This document shows, one piece after another, positions 50,206-62,004 of a DNA stretch of 64,000 nucleotides. A program made the position numbers and the translations under genes. Source of the DNA: Carallia brachiata (lineage: Eukaryota; Streptophyta; Magnoliopsida; Malpighiales; Rhizophoraceae). How positions within the stretch are numbered: the first letter of the stretch is position 1; every line of letters begins with the position of its first letter. Under the pieces are notes generated by a model that saw only the letters and a list, made by a program, of their open reading frames with translations, was not told the DNA's origin and did not search any database. Location of the stretch: assembly GCA_021464245.1 (NCBI GenBank), contig JADCRB010000068.1, positions 4,564,830 to 4,628,829 on the forward strand. The letters are read 5' to 3'.

Positions 50206-51689
50206 AAAATTATGTTGTGAGTCTCATGCCTGATATTGCTCTCTTATTAAGCCTAACTGGACTGAGCTTTCTTGCTTTCCTCACTTGTTCTTTTTCTTCC
50301 TTCAGCATAATATAACTGTGCAGGTCTTTTTTCAGGTGATCTTAATACAAGAGCAACTGTCTAAGAATAGGATAATCATTGGGACTGACAATAAGGCAAA
50401 GTGAGTTTTTTTTATTTATTCTACTCTAATTCTGACTTGATGATTCCTCTTTATCTTGATGTTTTCCTTTCTATTGTTCACTGCCTTCGTTTCTTTCACT
50501 CCTGGGTGCTTCTTTCCCATAGCGATACTGGCTGATGTAATTTCTGTTGGCTAGTTGTGCTCTTTTGGCCCTGGTCCCAACTTGTGATTACATTATTTTT
50601 CCAGTGGCTTACTGTCAAAAAAGTGCTGTCATTTTGTGAAGATTATATTAATCATTTGCATCTACTTTCCTTATGAATTTGTCATTACCCTGCTCTATAT
50701 GTTAACTAGTAAGTTGTCTTGTTATTTGACAACTAGTGTTTGGAGCTTTCTTAAATCTAATGTGTACCCTCCCAAGAAGGAAATGTTAAGCATTTTCTGG
50801 TTAAGAGGAGAATGATGCCTTCAGCAAATATGGCTAAGTCAGGCCAAGGCATAAATTCCCACTTATATTTGTCGGTTGTCGCTTCTGGTAACCATGTTGT
50901 TTATCTTTCATCAAATTTCCAAACACTCAAACATGCATCATTTTAACCATCTAATTTGATTGAACAGCCTTTGTTATGTATAGTCAAGGCATTGAAAATA
51001 GTGTGTTTATAATATGATTGAACCAAATGTTTAACTTATGAGTCACGACCATCTCTGACGTAAAGTACGGGATGCTTATGTAAGCACAGAAAATTCGAGT
51101 ACTAAATATAAAATAGATAGAATCTTAACGAAGTGCAAACTCCTAGTAGTTATAGATCACCTTAATTCTCCATTTTATGTTTAAAGCATATCCACCCACA
51201 GTTTTTTGTGGCCGGTTTTTCGTTGTTAAGTTTCTTGTTATGTGAACTTAAAATCCAGTTAAAGTTGCTTTTCCCCATAGACCTAACCATCAGAGTAACC
51301 CTACTTGCTTTTGGATATATTCCGTACATCAAAGTTTGGAATGCTTGTGCATTGAAAATAGCTGACACAGTCATAACTTGGCGCAGGTTTGTGGTTTGCT
51401 AGGATATTACAATCAGAAGCTGAGAACTGGGATTTTTTCCCACCTGTAAAAATGGGGATTTCTACCATGAAACTACTATATGCCTGCAAGCTCTTAATCC
51501 AGTTATGAATTTCATTCATCTTGCTTATGCATATCAAAGGTCATCCATCCTTTTTCCTGTTCATGGCTGAATTTCAGTTTGATGCTCTGTGTGAAGTAGA
51601 GATGCAATGATAAGCTAGTGGTGGTAATGAATATTTGTTACTAGATGAAGCTTTCTCATCTCTTGGATTGTTTCATGGATATAATATGT

Positions 51690-54600
51690 CAGAATTACTT
51701 TATGAGAGTTTCTTACTGATAAATATCAAATTGTGAATGGAGTTGATGGGTTATCTTTTTTACTGGATCCTCTGGCTAGGCATTACATGTCATTTCTTGC
51801 TTTATTGTGCATTAAAGGCTCACAATGAGATCGGATAAACCTCAAGTTTGGGTGAAAATATAATTTGGACTTTCAACTTAACTGCCATTTTTTACACTAT
51901 AATGACACAATTAACTTGGGCATCTGGTCCACTCTTTGCATCAGTTATTCCAAAGTTGTCTCACATCATGCTTTGTGGTTGTCATTTCAGGAACTTCAGT
52001 CAATGAACATTGTTCCTCGCTTGAAACTGGCCAAGGCATATATTAACAAGTGAGATTTTTTCTTTTTTGGGGTCTGTCTTTTACAACTGTGTGTCCCCCT
52101 GGATTTTTGAAATTCCTGGAACCAGCAGAACTCTGTAGTTGGGGACTCGATGAGGTGTGCGATTTGCGTACATAGAGAGGTGACAAAATTTTGTAAAAAT
52201 ACAGTTGGTTGTATTTTGTGAAGTGATGTAAAAACATTATGATATTAATCACAAAAGTATTAAGGCACATTGGCATCTTATGTTTTGCCACTTCAGTTGT
52301 GCAAGTAGCAGTTCATAATGTTGGAGCATATGTAACATAAATGTTTTTATGTTTTTGGCATGACTTGATGCTTATAACAGCCAACCCCTATTTAATTTAG
52401 GATTAGGGATTCGTTGTTACTGTGTTGATGCTTCCAACCAGTTCAATGAGTGTCCTCATCGTGACGATGGCTGTGGCCCCCAGTTGTGAGGTTTCGATGG
52501 ATGAAGGACATTGGCCTTTCGACGGTAATTAGTGGGAAGCTACTCGTGTGTGGCCATTATGCTCCTCTTTTCAAGGCCTTGCTATTGATACTAATGTTAT
52601 GTTACTGGATTTCTTTCATTACTGAGGTGGGAAGCCTCTCCTATCTTATTAGGCACCTGCCTTGGGAAATCTTTAGGAGACATGAAGAGGTATTCAACCA
52701 CATGGGATTGTCTCGCTGAAGTGCATGTGGCAAAGAGTTCAAGAATAGCAGATCTTGAAGTATGTTTGTTGAGCAAGAAAATGTTGGCAAGAGAATGAAA
52801 ATGGGAGAAATGAGAGAGGAAAGGAAGAACACTATAAAGGATTAGAATAAAAAATAAATATACATATAAAATAATATTTTGATTCAATTGATTGTGATTG
52901 TAAAATTGAAAACCATATCTAAAACAAAAAAATTCGTGTACATTAATCCGATAAACTAAAAATTCGTTCAAATTGAACTTAATTTTGTCGGTTAATTGAA
53001 TTTTCAGTTTTTTGACATGTTACGATGGTGTTTTAACTAAAATCGCGGTTAATTCTAGTACTCCACGAAACTTACTTTTAGGTGGGTCATGCTACAATGT
53101 AGGCTTGACATGTGCAAAGCTGGTAGCTACTGCCGTAGAGTTCTCTTGGGGCTTGCCAACCTATTTTGGCCAACGTGGAGGCTAAACGCATAACCCTTTA
53201 CATAGGGTAAGTCCTAGTGGGACTGATGGGTTATTGGTCTCCGTGATTGTTGGGGCGTAGCTTTCATTTGAAGTTAATTTGTTTTTTTTAATTTTCTTCT
53301 ATCGGATGTATATATATATATATATATATCAAGGAATTCCTTTAAAAAAAAAACACTGGAATTGCTAGAACTTCAGGAAATCGAACATGAGAACAGTGCC
53401 TAACCTGCGTAATACCAAGTTCGCCCTTATCGCTTAATTGACGACGGGTGATCCGCACATATTGAGCACAAACTCAACATAATTGAGTTTGCACATATGT
53501 TGTGGACTTGATTATCCTAAGAAACAAGCCGTAAAGCTGGTGGCATCTGCAGCAGTGGAGTTGTGCTAGTTATTTTGTGATTGTTTGCAAGGGATTTCTA
53601 TATGATAAAAAAATTAAACGTAGTCGTGGCTCACGCCAAAGCAAATAGCAGTTTTTAGATTAAACTAACAGAATACTGTTCATATAGTGGAACACTCTGG
53701 TTGATTGCAAGCTTAGGCTACCGGGTTGAGATTGCAACAATCGTCCAGCCATCCCATGGGTATGCTTTGGATATAGTAATTCTGTAACAGACGGGCATAA
53801 CATTGTTGATTCATTCCATTTCCTAGACAACTAATTGAATTTCCCCACACTAAGGGGGTTGGTTCACTTTTGCGCTTAGGCATATTTTTTCTTTTTCTTT
53901 TATTTATTATTTTTTTTTTTTTGTATTTGAGATTACGATGTTGGGAATCAAATTGATTCTTACATATCCTGAGGGACAGCCATTAGAATCACTAATTGGT
54001 ATAGCATGCGTTATAGTGAATCAGGTGGCAGTGATGTCTATTACAAACAAACCCTTGTTAGTACATAAATCCTCTTTTGGAATTTCAGGAACATTTTTAT
54101 TCTCAAATTTACAACAATTTGGTATGTATAGGAAAAAAAGGTTTTGATTCTTGGTATCGGTTTCACAAGCTATACCCAGATGAAATAAACACAATTTTGT
54201 TATTCTTTGCTGTATGCATCTTCCTCTAAATCTCAATCCCTTGTCCTTTAGTGAACACTTAGTTGTAAAGAATTTAGACTTTTAGTTTCAAGGTGCAAAA
54301 ATCTAATTCTAAAAATAAAGGCATAGAATTTATGAAAATAAGAAGAACTACTCTATTGTGTACCTCATTATCCAATGCAAAAAAACATGTTCTAAGGCCT
54401 TGGAGTAGCAACCAAGGAATCTTGTTGCATGATTTCATCATAAGAATCATGCGATATTGCCTGCCTCCAATGCCTGTTTGAATTTCAATGCCAATCGTAT
54501 GACTTTGAGAGAACATGTATAGATATATTGATTGAATTTTGTCTAAAATGGCATCTGGCGACTGAATTGGAAAGAAAATATATGAGAAAAAAGAGGATTA

Positions 54601-56700
54601 CATCTACATTTCTAGCTTAAACTGCTGTTGGTTTAATGACGCCAAGTCTAATGTAAAACAAAATACCGGGTAGTTAAGCAATGTCTTTCTACTATATGGA
54701 ATTGATTAGAGGCGCACAAGTTTCAACTTTTCGCATTTATGCAAATTTTGCAATTCCCATAGCTATAACTTGTAATGCGGATTTTTGACTATGATGCCCA
54801 AGAGGGTTATGTAGTAGGATATGATAGGACCTAATCATGCGAAGGGAAGCAAGAAAAAACGTTTTTTCCCTGTCAATGATATTGAACAATTGCACTACAA
54901 GTTGCCGTTTACACCTACCATGATTTGTGAATCTCATTATTGATCTCATCTTACTAGTTGTTACGTGGTGCATACAGAGTGACACAAAAAAACATGAGTC
55001 TATCAAAAAAGTACTATATGACAATATTATAGTTTTTTTCATAGATTTATAGACGTTTAATGCATATTAAAACTAACAATAAAAATTACAAATATGCAAT
55101 AATGATCTTGATATTACCATGAAAGAAACTTGTCATTATCCAATAAAGCTCTTTTACCTTATATATAATCAAATCTTTTATGTAGCAATTGAGTTGATTG
55201 GTCGTCAATTTGATTCGTGCTTTCTATAAATTGAGAAAGTATAAGTTAAGGATTAATATTTTATCATTGAAATACCATTACAGGCGACCTCTCTCATTAT
55301 TTATTAGGTTAAACTTAAAAAACAAATATAAACTTTTCATCCACCAATGAAAAGTAAAATAATTAATTAGGTCCCACCACTAGCAATTTTTAAGTTTCAA
55401 TATTACACTCGTCGAAAATGTTAGAAATACCAAGTGACATTTAGCATGACGTCATTTAGATTGAGTAATATGATTTAAAAAAATTTAATTTTCTCAGAAA
55501 AACACAAGATGTTTAAATAAAGATGACGAAAATGTCACAACAAAGATTGAATGTGTGACAAACGGTCGAAAAACATGGAAGAACAGCAACAGGCGTTACA
55601 TTTAACAATTATTGCACTTTTATGCTTTATTACATATTCTTTTATATGGTTGCGCATTCTGTTATATTTACTGTACATTTAGCGAGTTTTGACCCAAAAA
55701 AAACTTAATTTTTATAAATAACAATTATTACGCAAACTAATTAACATCTTTCTTTATTCAGTCTAAGCTATTGCAAAATCTCCCCTTAGTCAAAAAGTTA
55801 GAGCTCAAATTTCCTACGACTTTTATCTTGCGATTCAACAAAATAAAGTTGTGCACTAACTTCATGATTGGAAATATGCAATATATTTTTTAATTTCCAA
55901 TGAGTCCCTCGTGCGTGAAGCGAAAAATTGTCCCTTTTTTACAGTTCGTGGAGAGTCGAAGCTTATGCTCCATAATACCATCTTTCTCTTATTTATCGCC
56001 TCAATAATCAATCATTGATTTTAACACAGCTTGGTTTAAAAGAAATCTTGCTGGTGGATAATGTAAAAAACGGAAGTTTTAAATTAGAAAAATTATCGAT
56101 ATAAGACAGTATCACCGCATCAACATGCTGAATCATTGGGCTAAAACCAATCAAAATTAACTATGTTGCCAAAATGGTAGTTTTGAAAGAAGTGGAGAGT
56201 CCGTGAGAATTTGTATAACATGTTTATATTTGTTAATATGGATGTTAGTTTTTAACTTTGTTAATGTTAAGGTATCTTTTATGTTTAAACTTGATTGGTT
56301 GTTCTATAAATTGATGTGGTGAAACCATCTTATACAATGATTTTTTCACACTAACAAGATATTAGTTGTAAGGATGCAGTGCTTTGAACCCGTACAGGAT
56401 AAAAATTGACATATTGTATTATCGTGAACGTTAATTATATATTATATATACGAAAATGATAGTGCAATATAATATAGATTTACATTTAAAATTCGTCAAG
56501 TTAACTGCATCTATATAATGAAACTCCATTTATATATATGGGTGACTTAGTCCACATTAACCCCACTTGGAACCACGTCTATAAGTGCAGTTTGTAATCC
56601 GAAACCTCGTAAAATAATATCGGATGCGGATACCAAGTGCATTTTGTTGTTTCCTTAATGGAATTGGAGTCTCAAGAACTATTTTGATAGGAAATAAACC
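51690..56700. other. Non-coding part of duplication copy B
   Basis: Colinear with 16660-21770. Three plus-strand frames look protein-like but are not recognised. One ends ELQSMNIVPRLKLAKAYINK after an AG at about 51989 and before a GTGAGA. A second is near 52655-52790 (RYSTTWDCLAEVHVAKSSRI). A third, 53938-54147, contains LTYPEGQPLESLIGIA and has a roughly 45-base deletion in copy A. None forms a gene here. The block 53375-53850 is the better-conserved stretch noted for copy A. Confidence 0.5.
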
Positions 56701-56712
56701 AAATAGTCCTAG

Positions 56713-57147
56713 CTTCCGAGGTAGAAATCAAGTTCAGTTTTATAAGCTTGGAGCATAGAGCCAGCAGATAACACAAGAACATATACTTCAATAAGGAAAT
56801 GGAAATATACATTTTGATAATTCAATTCAATTTTATTAAAGACGAATAAAAAGCGAAAATAGCCAAAGTCAAGACTAAAGATATGCAATGATTTATTTGT
56901 ATAGTAATGTCTTGCTTAAGAAATATATATATGTTCCATTTCTTAAGCAAGGCATTGCTAGACAAATAAATCATTGCATGTCTTTAGCCTTGACTTTGGC
57001 TATCTTCGCTTTTTATTCGTCTTTAATAAAATCGATTTGAATTATCAAAATGTATATTTCCATTACCTTATTGAAGTATATGATCTTGTGTTATCTGCTG
57101 GCTCTATGCTCCAAGCTTATAAAACTGAACTTTATTTCTACCTCGGA

Positions 57148-57149
<2 letters not shown>
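56713..57149. repeat. 212-bp near-perfect inverted duplication (hairpin) specific to copy B
   Basis: Left arm 56713-56924 and right arm 56938-57149 are exact-length inverted copies that align without a gap. I counted 11 mismatches in 212 positions (about 95 percent identity). The loop is 13 bases. Copy A has only a diverged single version of the left arm (about 21745-21950), so the right arm arose in copy B after duplication. It lies 465 bases beyond the stop codon of the intact MYB gene, on its 3' side, and is followed at once by a TA microsatellite. Any transcript through it would form a long double-stranded stem. Confidence 0.95.

Positions 57150-57150
<1 letters not shown>

Positions 57151-57197
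<47 letters not shown>
57151..57197. repeat. (TA)n microsatellite
   Basis: Uninterrupted AT/TA dinucleotides next to the right arm of the inverted duplication. Confidence 0.95.
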
Positions 57198-57200
<3 letters not shown>

Positions 57201-57613
57201 ATTTCAATCGCAAGGGACCAACTATACAAAATTAAGTAATTGTTAATTTTATTCACGTTTTATGTAAGTATTACTTACCCATAATCTTAATCATATAAAT
57301 TTATTTTATTATTTTTTATTTTAACTAAATCTGACTTATTAGTAGAATTATGAATGAATTATACTAAAAAACATGTGAATTAAATTAGAAATTTTCATCC
57401 ATTAACTTCAAAATGAAAGACAAGGAATAGCCTACACACACATTGATGGAACCTCAGCAAACATTACTTGCTCAAAGAACCCGAACCATCAACATTTAGG
57501 ATGTTTCCCCATAGTAGCTCTCAAAATTTTATGTAATGTTTGAGGAAACAAATGCACTGTATATCATAAAGGAATCCACCCACAATTCCTCTAACTGTTT
57601 CAACCAAAATAGT

Positions 57614-59094
57614 TTAAGCATTCCAGCTGGAAGGAAGAATGGGGTAATTTGCAAAAAATTGACCACTTGAATATGCTGATGACAATGACATGATACCAGC
57701 ATCAGTGCTGTAGTCCATCTCGTTTTTTGCCACGTGCAGGTCATGTGAGCAAGGAAAAGATGGAAGACATGGAAGTCTAGCTAGTGGGTCAGGCAGCATT
57801 TCCTGTTGTGATGAAGAGGAAAAAGAAGAAGATGGCATTACATTAGCATTTCCTTCTATGATCTCACAGAGTTTTGGCATCATAGGCACCATGGCTTGGT
57901 TGTCACTGTAAGGCATTGTTGCCATGCTTTGGTCAGTGACTTTATCTGCAATATAATGTGGGCCTGCTGCCACATTGCTCAAGATTTGGTCTTCTGAGTT
58001 TGAATCAATGCATTGAGGGAGATAAGGCAAGGACAATGAAGATGGGTGATTGGCAGGAGGTGGTAGAGCTTGTGAGATTAAAGTGGGTGGAAAATGACCC
58101 AAATCAGGATTGAAATTGCAGGGAACTTGGTTGAAGTTAAAGTCTCCATGACCCAAATTTTGAAGGATTGAATTTGTGGAGGTAAGATAGAGCTGGTCTT
58201 GTTGATGAGCACTTAGAATGAGATTAGGGTTTACATTCAAGTTGAAGAATGCTTCTTCCTCTGAGCCACTGGGGTTGTGCAAATCAGTGAAGGTGACTAA
58301 AGTACTGGAAGCATGATCATGAGAGATGAGCTTCTTCTTTATGTTTGAATTCCAAAAGTTTTTCACTTCATTGTCTGTTCTTCCCGGTAGATGCTTGGCT
58401 ATTTGTGCCCACCTGTACTTCAAAACAAAAAGAAAAAGAAAACATAGTTATATGGGAAAAGACATCACCACCTAAAGATGATTACAATGTCAATAACATG
58501 TAAATTGTCCAAAATATAATCCGAGATTTCCTGAGGGGGATTTCTCGGTTAAACAAAAATAAATAAATAAAAAGCTATATCAATTGCAGACAGAGAAGAT
58601 GATGATAGATAAATAGACAAGCTATAGAAATGTTGTCTATACTTGTTGCCTAGAATGTTATGGAGTTCAACGATGAGTGCAGCTTCTTGGGGAGAGAAAC
58701 TTCCACGCTTGAGGTCAGGTCTGAGATAGTTTATCCATCTTAATCTACAGCTCTTTCCACACCTTTGCAGGCCTGCAAAAATGTATAATGTGGAAGGAAA
58801 GAAGAAGAAGAAGAAGAAGGAGAAGAAGAAGAAGAACTGAGTGATACATATTTTGCAATGAAATGTGTGAAAAGCAGAAAAAATGAATAGAAAATGTGTA
58901 GACTGTTGTAAACTTGTGTGTGTGCGTGTGTGTGTGGAAATGTAGTAATGAGTGTGAGTACCTGCAAGCTTTGGAACTGAGCTCCAGCAGCCATGGCCAT
59001 AAGTGGAAATATAGTTGATGAGTTTCTCATCTTCCTCTGGTGACCACAGCCCTCTCTTGACTTTCTGTTTGTTGCAGCATGAGTGATGCCCCAT
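57614..59094 (-). CDS. MYB26-like R2R3-MYB transcription factor, copy B, intact
   Basis: Three exons: 59094-58962, 58772-58643 and 58412-57614 (133, 130 and 799 bp), all with GT-AG borders. They join in frame to 353 residues plus stop. The start is fixed by the MGHHSCC N-terminus conserved in this MYB group. R2 spans roughly residues 13-61 (Trp 17, 37, 57) and R3 roughly 66-112 (Phe 70 in place of the first Trp, then Trp 89, 108), ending in the basic IKKKL. The bHLH-interaction signature of R3 is not visible. The C-terminal half is Ser/Pro/Gln-rich and ends PSSWNA, as expected for an activation region. The sequence reads most like Arabidopsis MYB26/MYB67. MYB26 promotes secondary wall thickening in the anther endothecium and pollen release (family knowledge; the same role here is inference). 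Intron 1 holds TTC and GT microsatellites. MYB46/83 or MYB103-type alternatives fit less well. Confidence 0.93.
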
Positions 59095-59105
59095 CTCTCT
59101 CCCTG

Positions 59106-59125
59106 ATCTCTCTCTCTCTCTCTCT
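59106..59125. repeat. (CT)n in MYB copy B leader
   Basis: Short CT tract just upstream of the ATG at 59094 (GA in the transcript), also present in copy A at 24061-24083. Confidence 0.8.
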
Positions 59126-59290
59126 AAGCAGTACGGCAGGCCACAATCAGTTTCTAGGTATTCCCATTAAAGCGAAAAATAGCCAGAGAGGAAATGAAGA
59201 GCAGAGAAAAGGGAAATCCTCCCTCTCCCTCTCTCTCTCTGTCTCTCTCTCAAGTGTGATCAACCACAATAGCCCTGGAGAGACTTGCCA

Positions 59291-59298
59291 ATATATAA
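59291..59298 (-). promoter_or_regulatory. TATA box candidate for MYB copy B
   Basis: Minus-strand TTATATAT about 200 bases upstream of the ATG, inside a block nearly identical to copy A, which supports it as the shared core promoter. Confidence 0.5.
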
Positions 59299-59446
59299 CA
59301 AGATCGGTTTGAAATATTGAAGAATTGATGGATGACACATTATATGCTATTCTTTGCTATATATACGTACATATATAGAAAGAGTAGACCGTCAGGGGGG
59401 AGAATTACTGTAGGTGGGGAGTGCTGTAGAATGGTGTGGTGGCCCA

Positions 59447-59785
59447 GTTTAGGGTTTCGATAAAATTGCGCGTCCCACTATACAGCGGAACAGTGCAGCC
59501 ATAGGCGAAGGAAAAAATACAACTTATTGTTAACAAAATGTAATTATATTAATAATTTATATAAAAAAAATTTTAAAATAAAAATTTTTTTTAGAAAATT
59601 TTTTTTTTCTCAGATTTACATTTTGAAATTCTACAATAACATCCTTCTAATTTTAAATTTTATTTTTATTTTTTTTATATTTTATGATTATAATTACAAT
59701 AAATTAATGGTTAATTGACATTGTTAGTAACGCATGATCACACTTTGCGGCTGCATTGCGTAACTTTGAAACCGAGCTCTTCGGA
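59447..59785. mobile_element. AT-rich insertion upstream of MYB copy B
   Basis: About 340 bases are present here and absent from copy A, where the flanks join near 24418. The outer parts are GC-richer and contain GTGCAGCC and its inverse-like GGCTGCATT, around an AT-rich middle. This suggests a degenerate MITE. It starts about 350 bases upstream of the MYB start codon. No clean target duplication seen. Confidence 0.5.
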
Positions 59786-60604
59786 TCTTTGGGCAAAAGG
59801 CTGAAAGCTGTCCAAAATCATCCTCGAAGAGCTGTATGGCTTGACCAACGCGGGTTACTCCTTTAACAAATTTCATCTACAATATTAATATTAAGAGTTT
59901 AAAATTTAATAAAAGTATATGTTGGGAAGAATTTTAACTTTTTAATATAATCTTATAAAAATTTTTTCTAAAAATATTCTTAATTTTAAAATAATTATTC
60001 ACTTGGCCACTCTTTAAAAAAAATAATAATAAAAAGAGCTGTATGACTTGTAATGGATTCGAGGGGATCCTTTCTCTTTTGAACAGTATCTGAGGATGAT
60101 GGGCTGCACCTATCATGCACATGTCACACATGCATCATGGTGGGTCCCTATAGTTTGTGAGTTCCCACCTTGCACTCGTCGAAATTCTTATTCAATTGTG
60201 GAACAAAATAACAATTGTTATTGAACGTAAACTATGAGTCAAAAAAAAAAAAAATCTAAAATAGCTGAACAATTTTGTTAGGTCTATTATGATGCAGTGA
60301 ACCAGATTCACTTTCCTGACTCGAATCCTACAACCTACATGTTACAATAGAATAATTTTACGGATTTTATTAAGAGCCACAAGGGATTACACATAAAGAT
60401 TAGATCCCAACAATGTCAATTGTTGATTACACTCATCAATCACAATTGCTAATTGTAATTGGTCCATCATTTATGAAAAAGCATGTCATGGTTCAAATTT
60501 TTGGCATCTAATATTTTTTATAACTCTGTAGTATTTTTGTAATTTTACCGTTATACAAGATCTCACTCAAATTCACATGTATTGTTCATACTAGATATAT
60601 ATTG

Positions 60605-60990
60605 TAATGGGGAATAAGAAAAGAACATTCTTATTATTTGAAAATTTATTAATATTTTATACTTATAATTATATTTTATATTTAATTAAATTAGATATAT
60701 GATTATTTGAAATACTATTCAGAGTTATTTTCTTAATTAAAATTATTTTTTATTTAGAATTCTATTATTAGTCAATTAGTTCGGTTTAGTTCTATAAATA
60801 AGAATTAGTATCAGTTTTATTATGCAGTCTATTTATGAGAATTGATCATTGATTTCAGAATATTTTTCAAGTGGATTCTCATATTTTGTAGGTAGATTCC
60901 TGCATGTTTTACAGGTGAATTCCCATTGTTTTTCTATTTTTCAGGTGGATTCTTGAATTGTTCTTTTGCTCGGTTATTCGTCTTATATCA
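60605..60990 (+). repeat. 5' LTR
   Basis: Left long terminal repeat. It contains CTATAAATAAGAATTAG near 60792, a TATA-like start for element transcription, also present in the 3' LTR. Confidence 0.9.
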
Positions 60991-61860
60991 GTTTGGTATC
61001 AAAGTAAATGTTGATCCAAACCCATTTTCGATCCTCAATCACAACCTGTTTTCAATCCTCAATCACACACAAGAAATGTCCCAAAACTTGTTTCCAATCG
61101 TCAAACCCAAAAATCACAGAAAACCCATTGAAATTCACGAAAACCTCGAAAAAAAAAAACGTCTTTGTTCTTCCTGTTGCCGCTACCCTCATCGGAGCAT
61201 CGGACAGCTGCCATATGCCGCTACCCGTGGTCACCGACAACACCCAAAGACCCCTCCCCTGGACTTGCCACTCCCCGATGCGCACATCCTCATCCTTCAC
61301 GCACAGAAAATCCAATCGAAAAATGTCCGAACGGCCGCTCAAAGTTGCTGCCTTCTACTTTTTTCCGCCACAGCTAGTCATCGACACCGATTGAAAGATG
61401 CCCTTCTTGAACCGTCGTGCTTCGATCAACACAAATCGAGGCACCATGCATCGAAATCTCACCGGAGACGACCAAAAAATCCGTCCAAATTTGCTGCCTC
61501 CCACCTAACACTGCCCCCTCTCCACCCATCTTCCATCACCATCATCTATAGAATCCAACCCAGAAATAATCACTAGACTTTGATTTATCCTTTTTGGCCA
61601 TTACCTTGTCGTTTGGAAGCCTCAAAATTTCGCCCGTTACTTCCTCCACGTGCCAACGTCTATTCCACCACTGATTCTTCCACGTTGAGGCTTTCCTCTC
61701 TCGTTAGCACTTCCATTCGGCCACCCTCGGCCTCCCTCAACTTTGCTGACTATTCTCTATCCTCGCCAAACGCCACTGTTGCTTTGTTAGAGTGCATTGC
61801 TACCGGCTGCTGCCTCTCCACAGTCGGTGAATGTTTGAACATGTTTCTTTTGCTTTAAAA
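60991..61860 (+). other. Retrotransposon leader, GC-richer, unknown content
   Basis: Unlike its AT-rich surroundings, 61150-61800 is GC-richer, and overlapping frames stay open in it (60926-61576 with a His/Arg/Pro/Ser-rich reading). No domain is recognised. Several overlapping open frames suggest composition rather than one real protein. Confidence 0.35.
60994..61004 (+). other. Primer-binding site
   Basis: TGGTATCAAAG three bases after the 5' LTR; it differs by one base from the usual plant initiator-Met type TGGTATCAGAG. Confidence 0.75.
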
Positions 61861-62004
61861 TTAGATTAATATTTAGTTTATTTTTCAAGTAAATTTGTGT
61901 TGAGTTAAAAAAAAGAAAAAAAAAATAAAATGTCTACTACTATAGAAAAACAAATATAGTATGCTAGGCAAAGGTGACAAAGTCCTCCCGTTTACACTAG
62001 AGGC

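Larger units (their letters stand above)
47671..50400 (+). pseudogene. 5' part of an RPC2-like gene (Pol III second-largest subunit), decayed
   Basis: Seven exon remnants in order, with mostly GT-AG borders: about 47671-47729 (SSSVDKYHLLP then EFLK in another frame), 47850-47972 (RGLVKQHL, then IKKIVRSNDRIVANLDPGIY), 48266-48364 (FKDVRIGEPGAMVDS), 48771-48842 (YAAPIFVNIEYIQGSQ), 48908-48999 (NDVIIGRMPIMLQGCRC, EAELARLG), 49098-49145 (DLGGYFIVKGTE) and 50336-50400 (VILIQEQLSKNRIIIGTDNK). This order matches the N-terminal quarter of the catalytic second subunit of RNA polymerase III. Frameshifts (for example an extra A near 48970) and stops break it, and no downstream exons follow. It is therefore a truncated duplicate, not a working subunit gene. 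A GC-rich leader-like stretch lies at 47345-47510. Confidence 0.82.

Noticed and set aside
58549..59094. 181-codon frame with both MYB half-repeats
   Set aside because: It reads through intron 1 by chance; splicing at the canonical sites gives a clean 353-residue protein.
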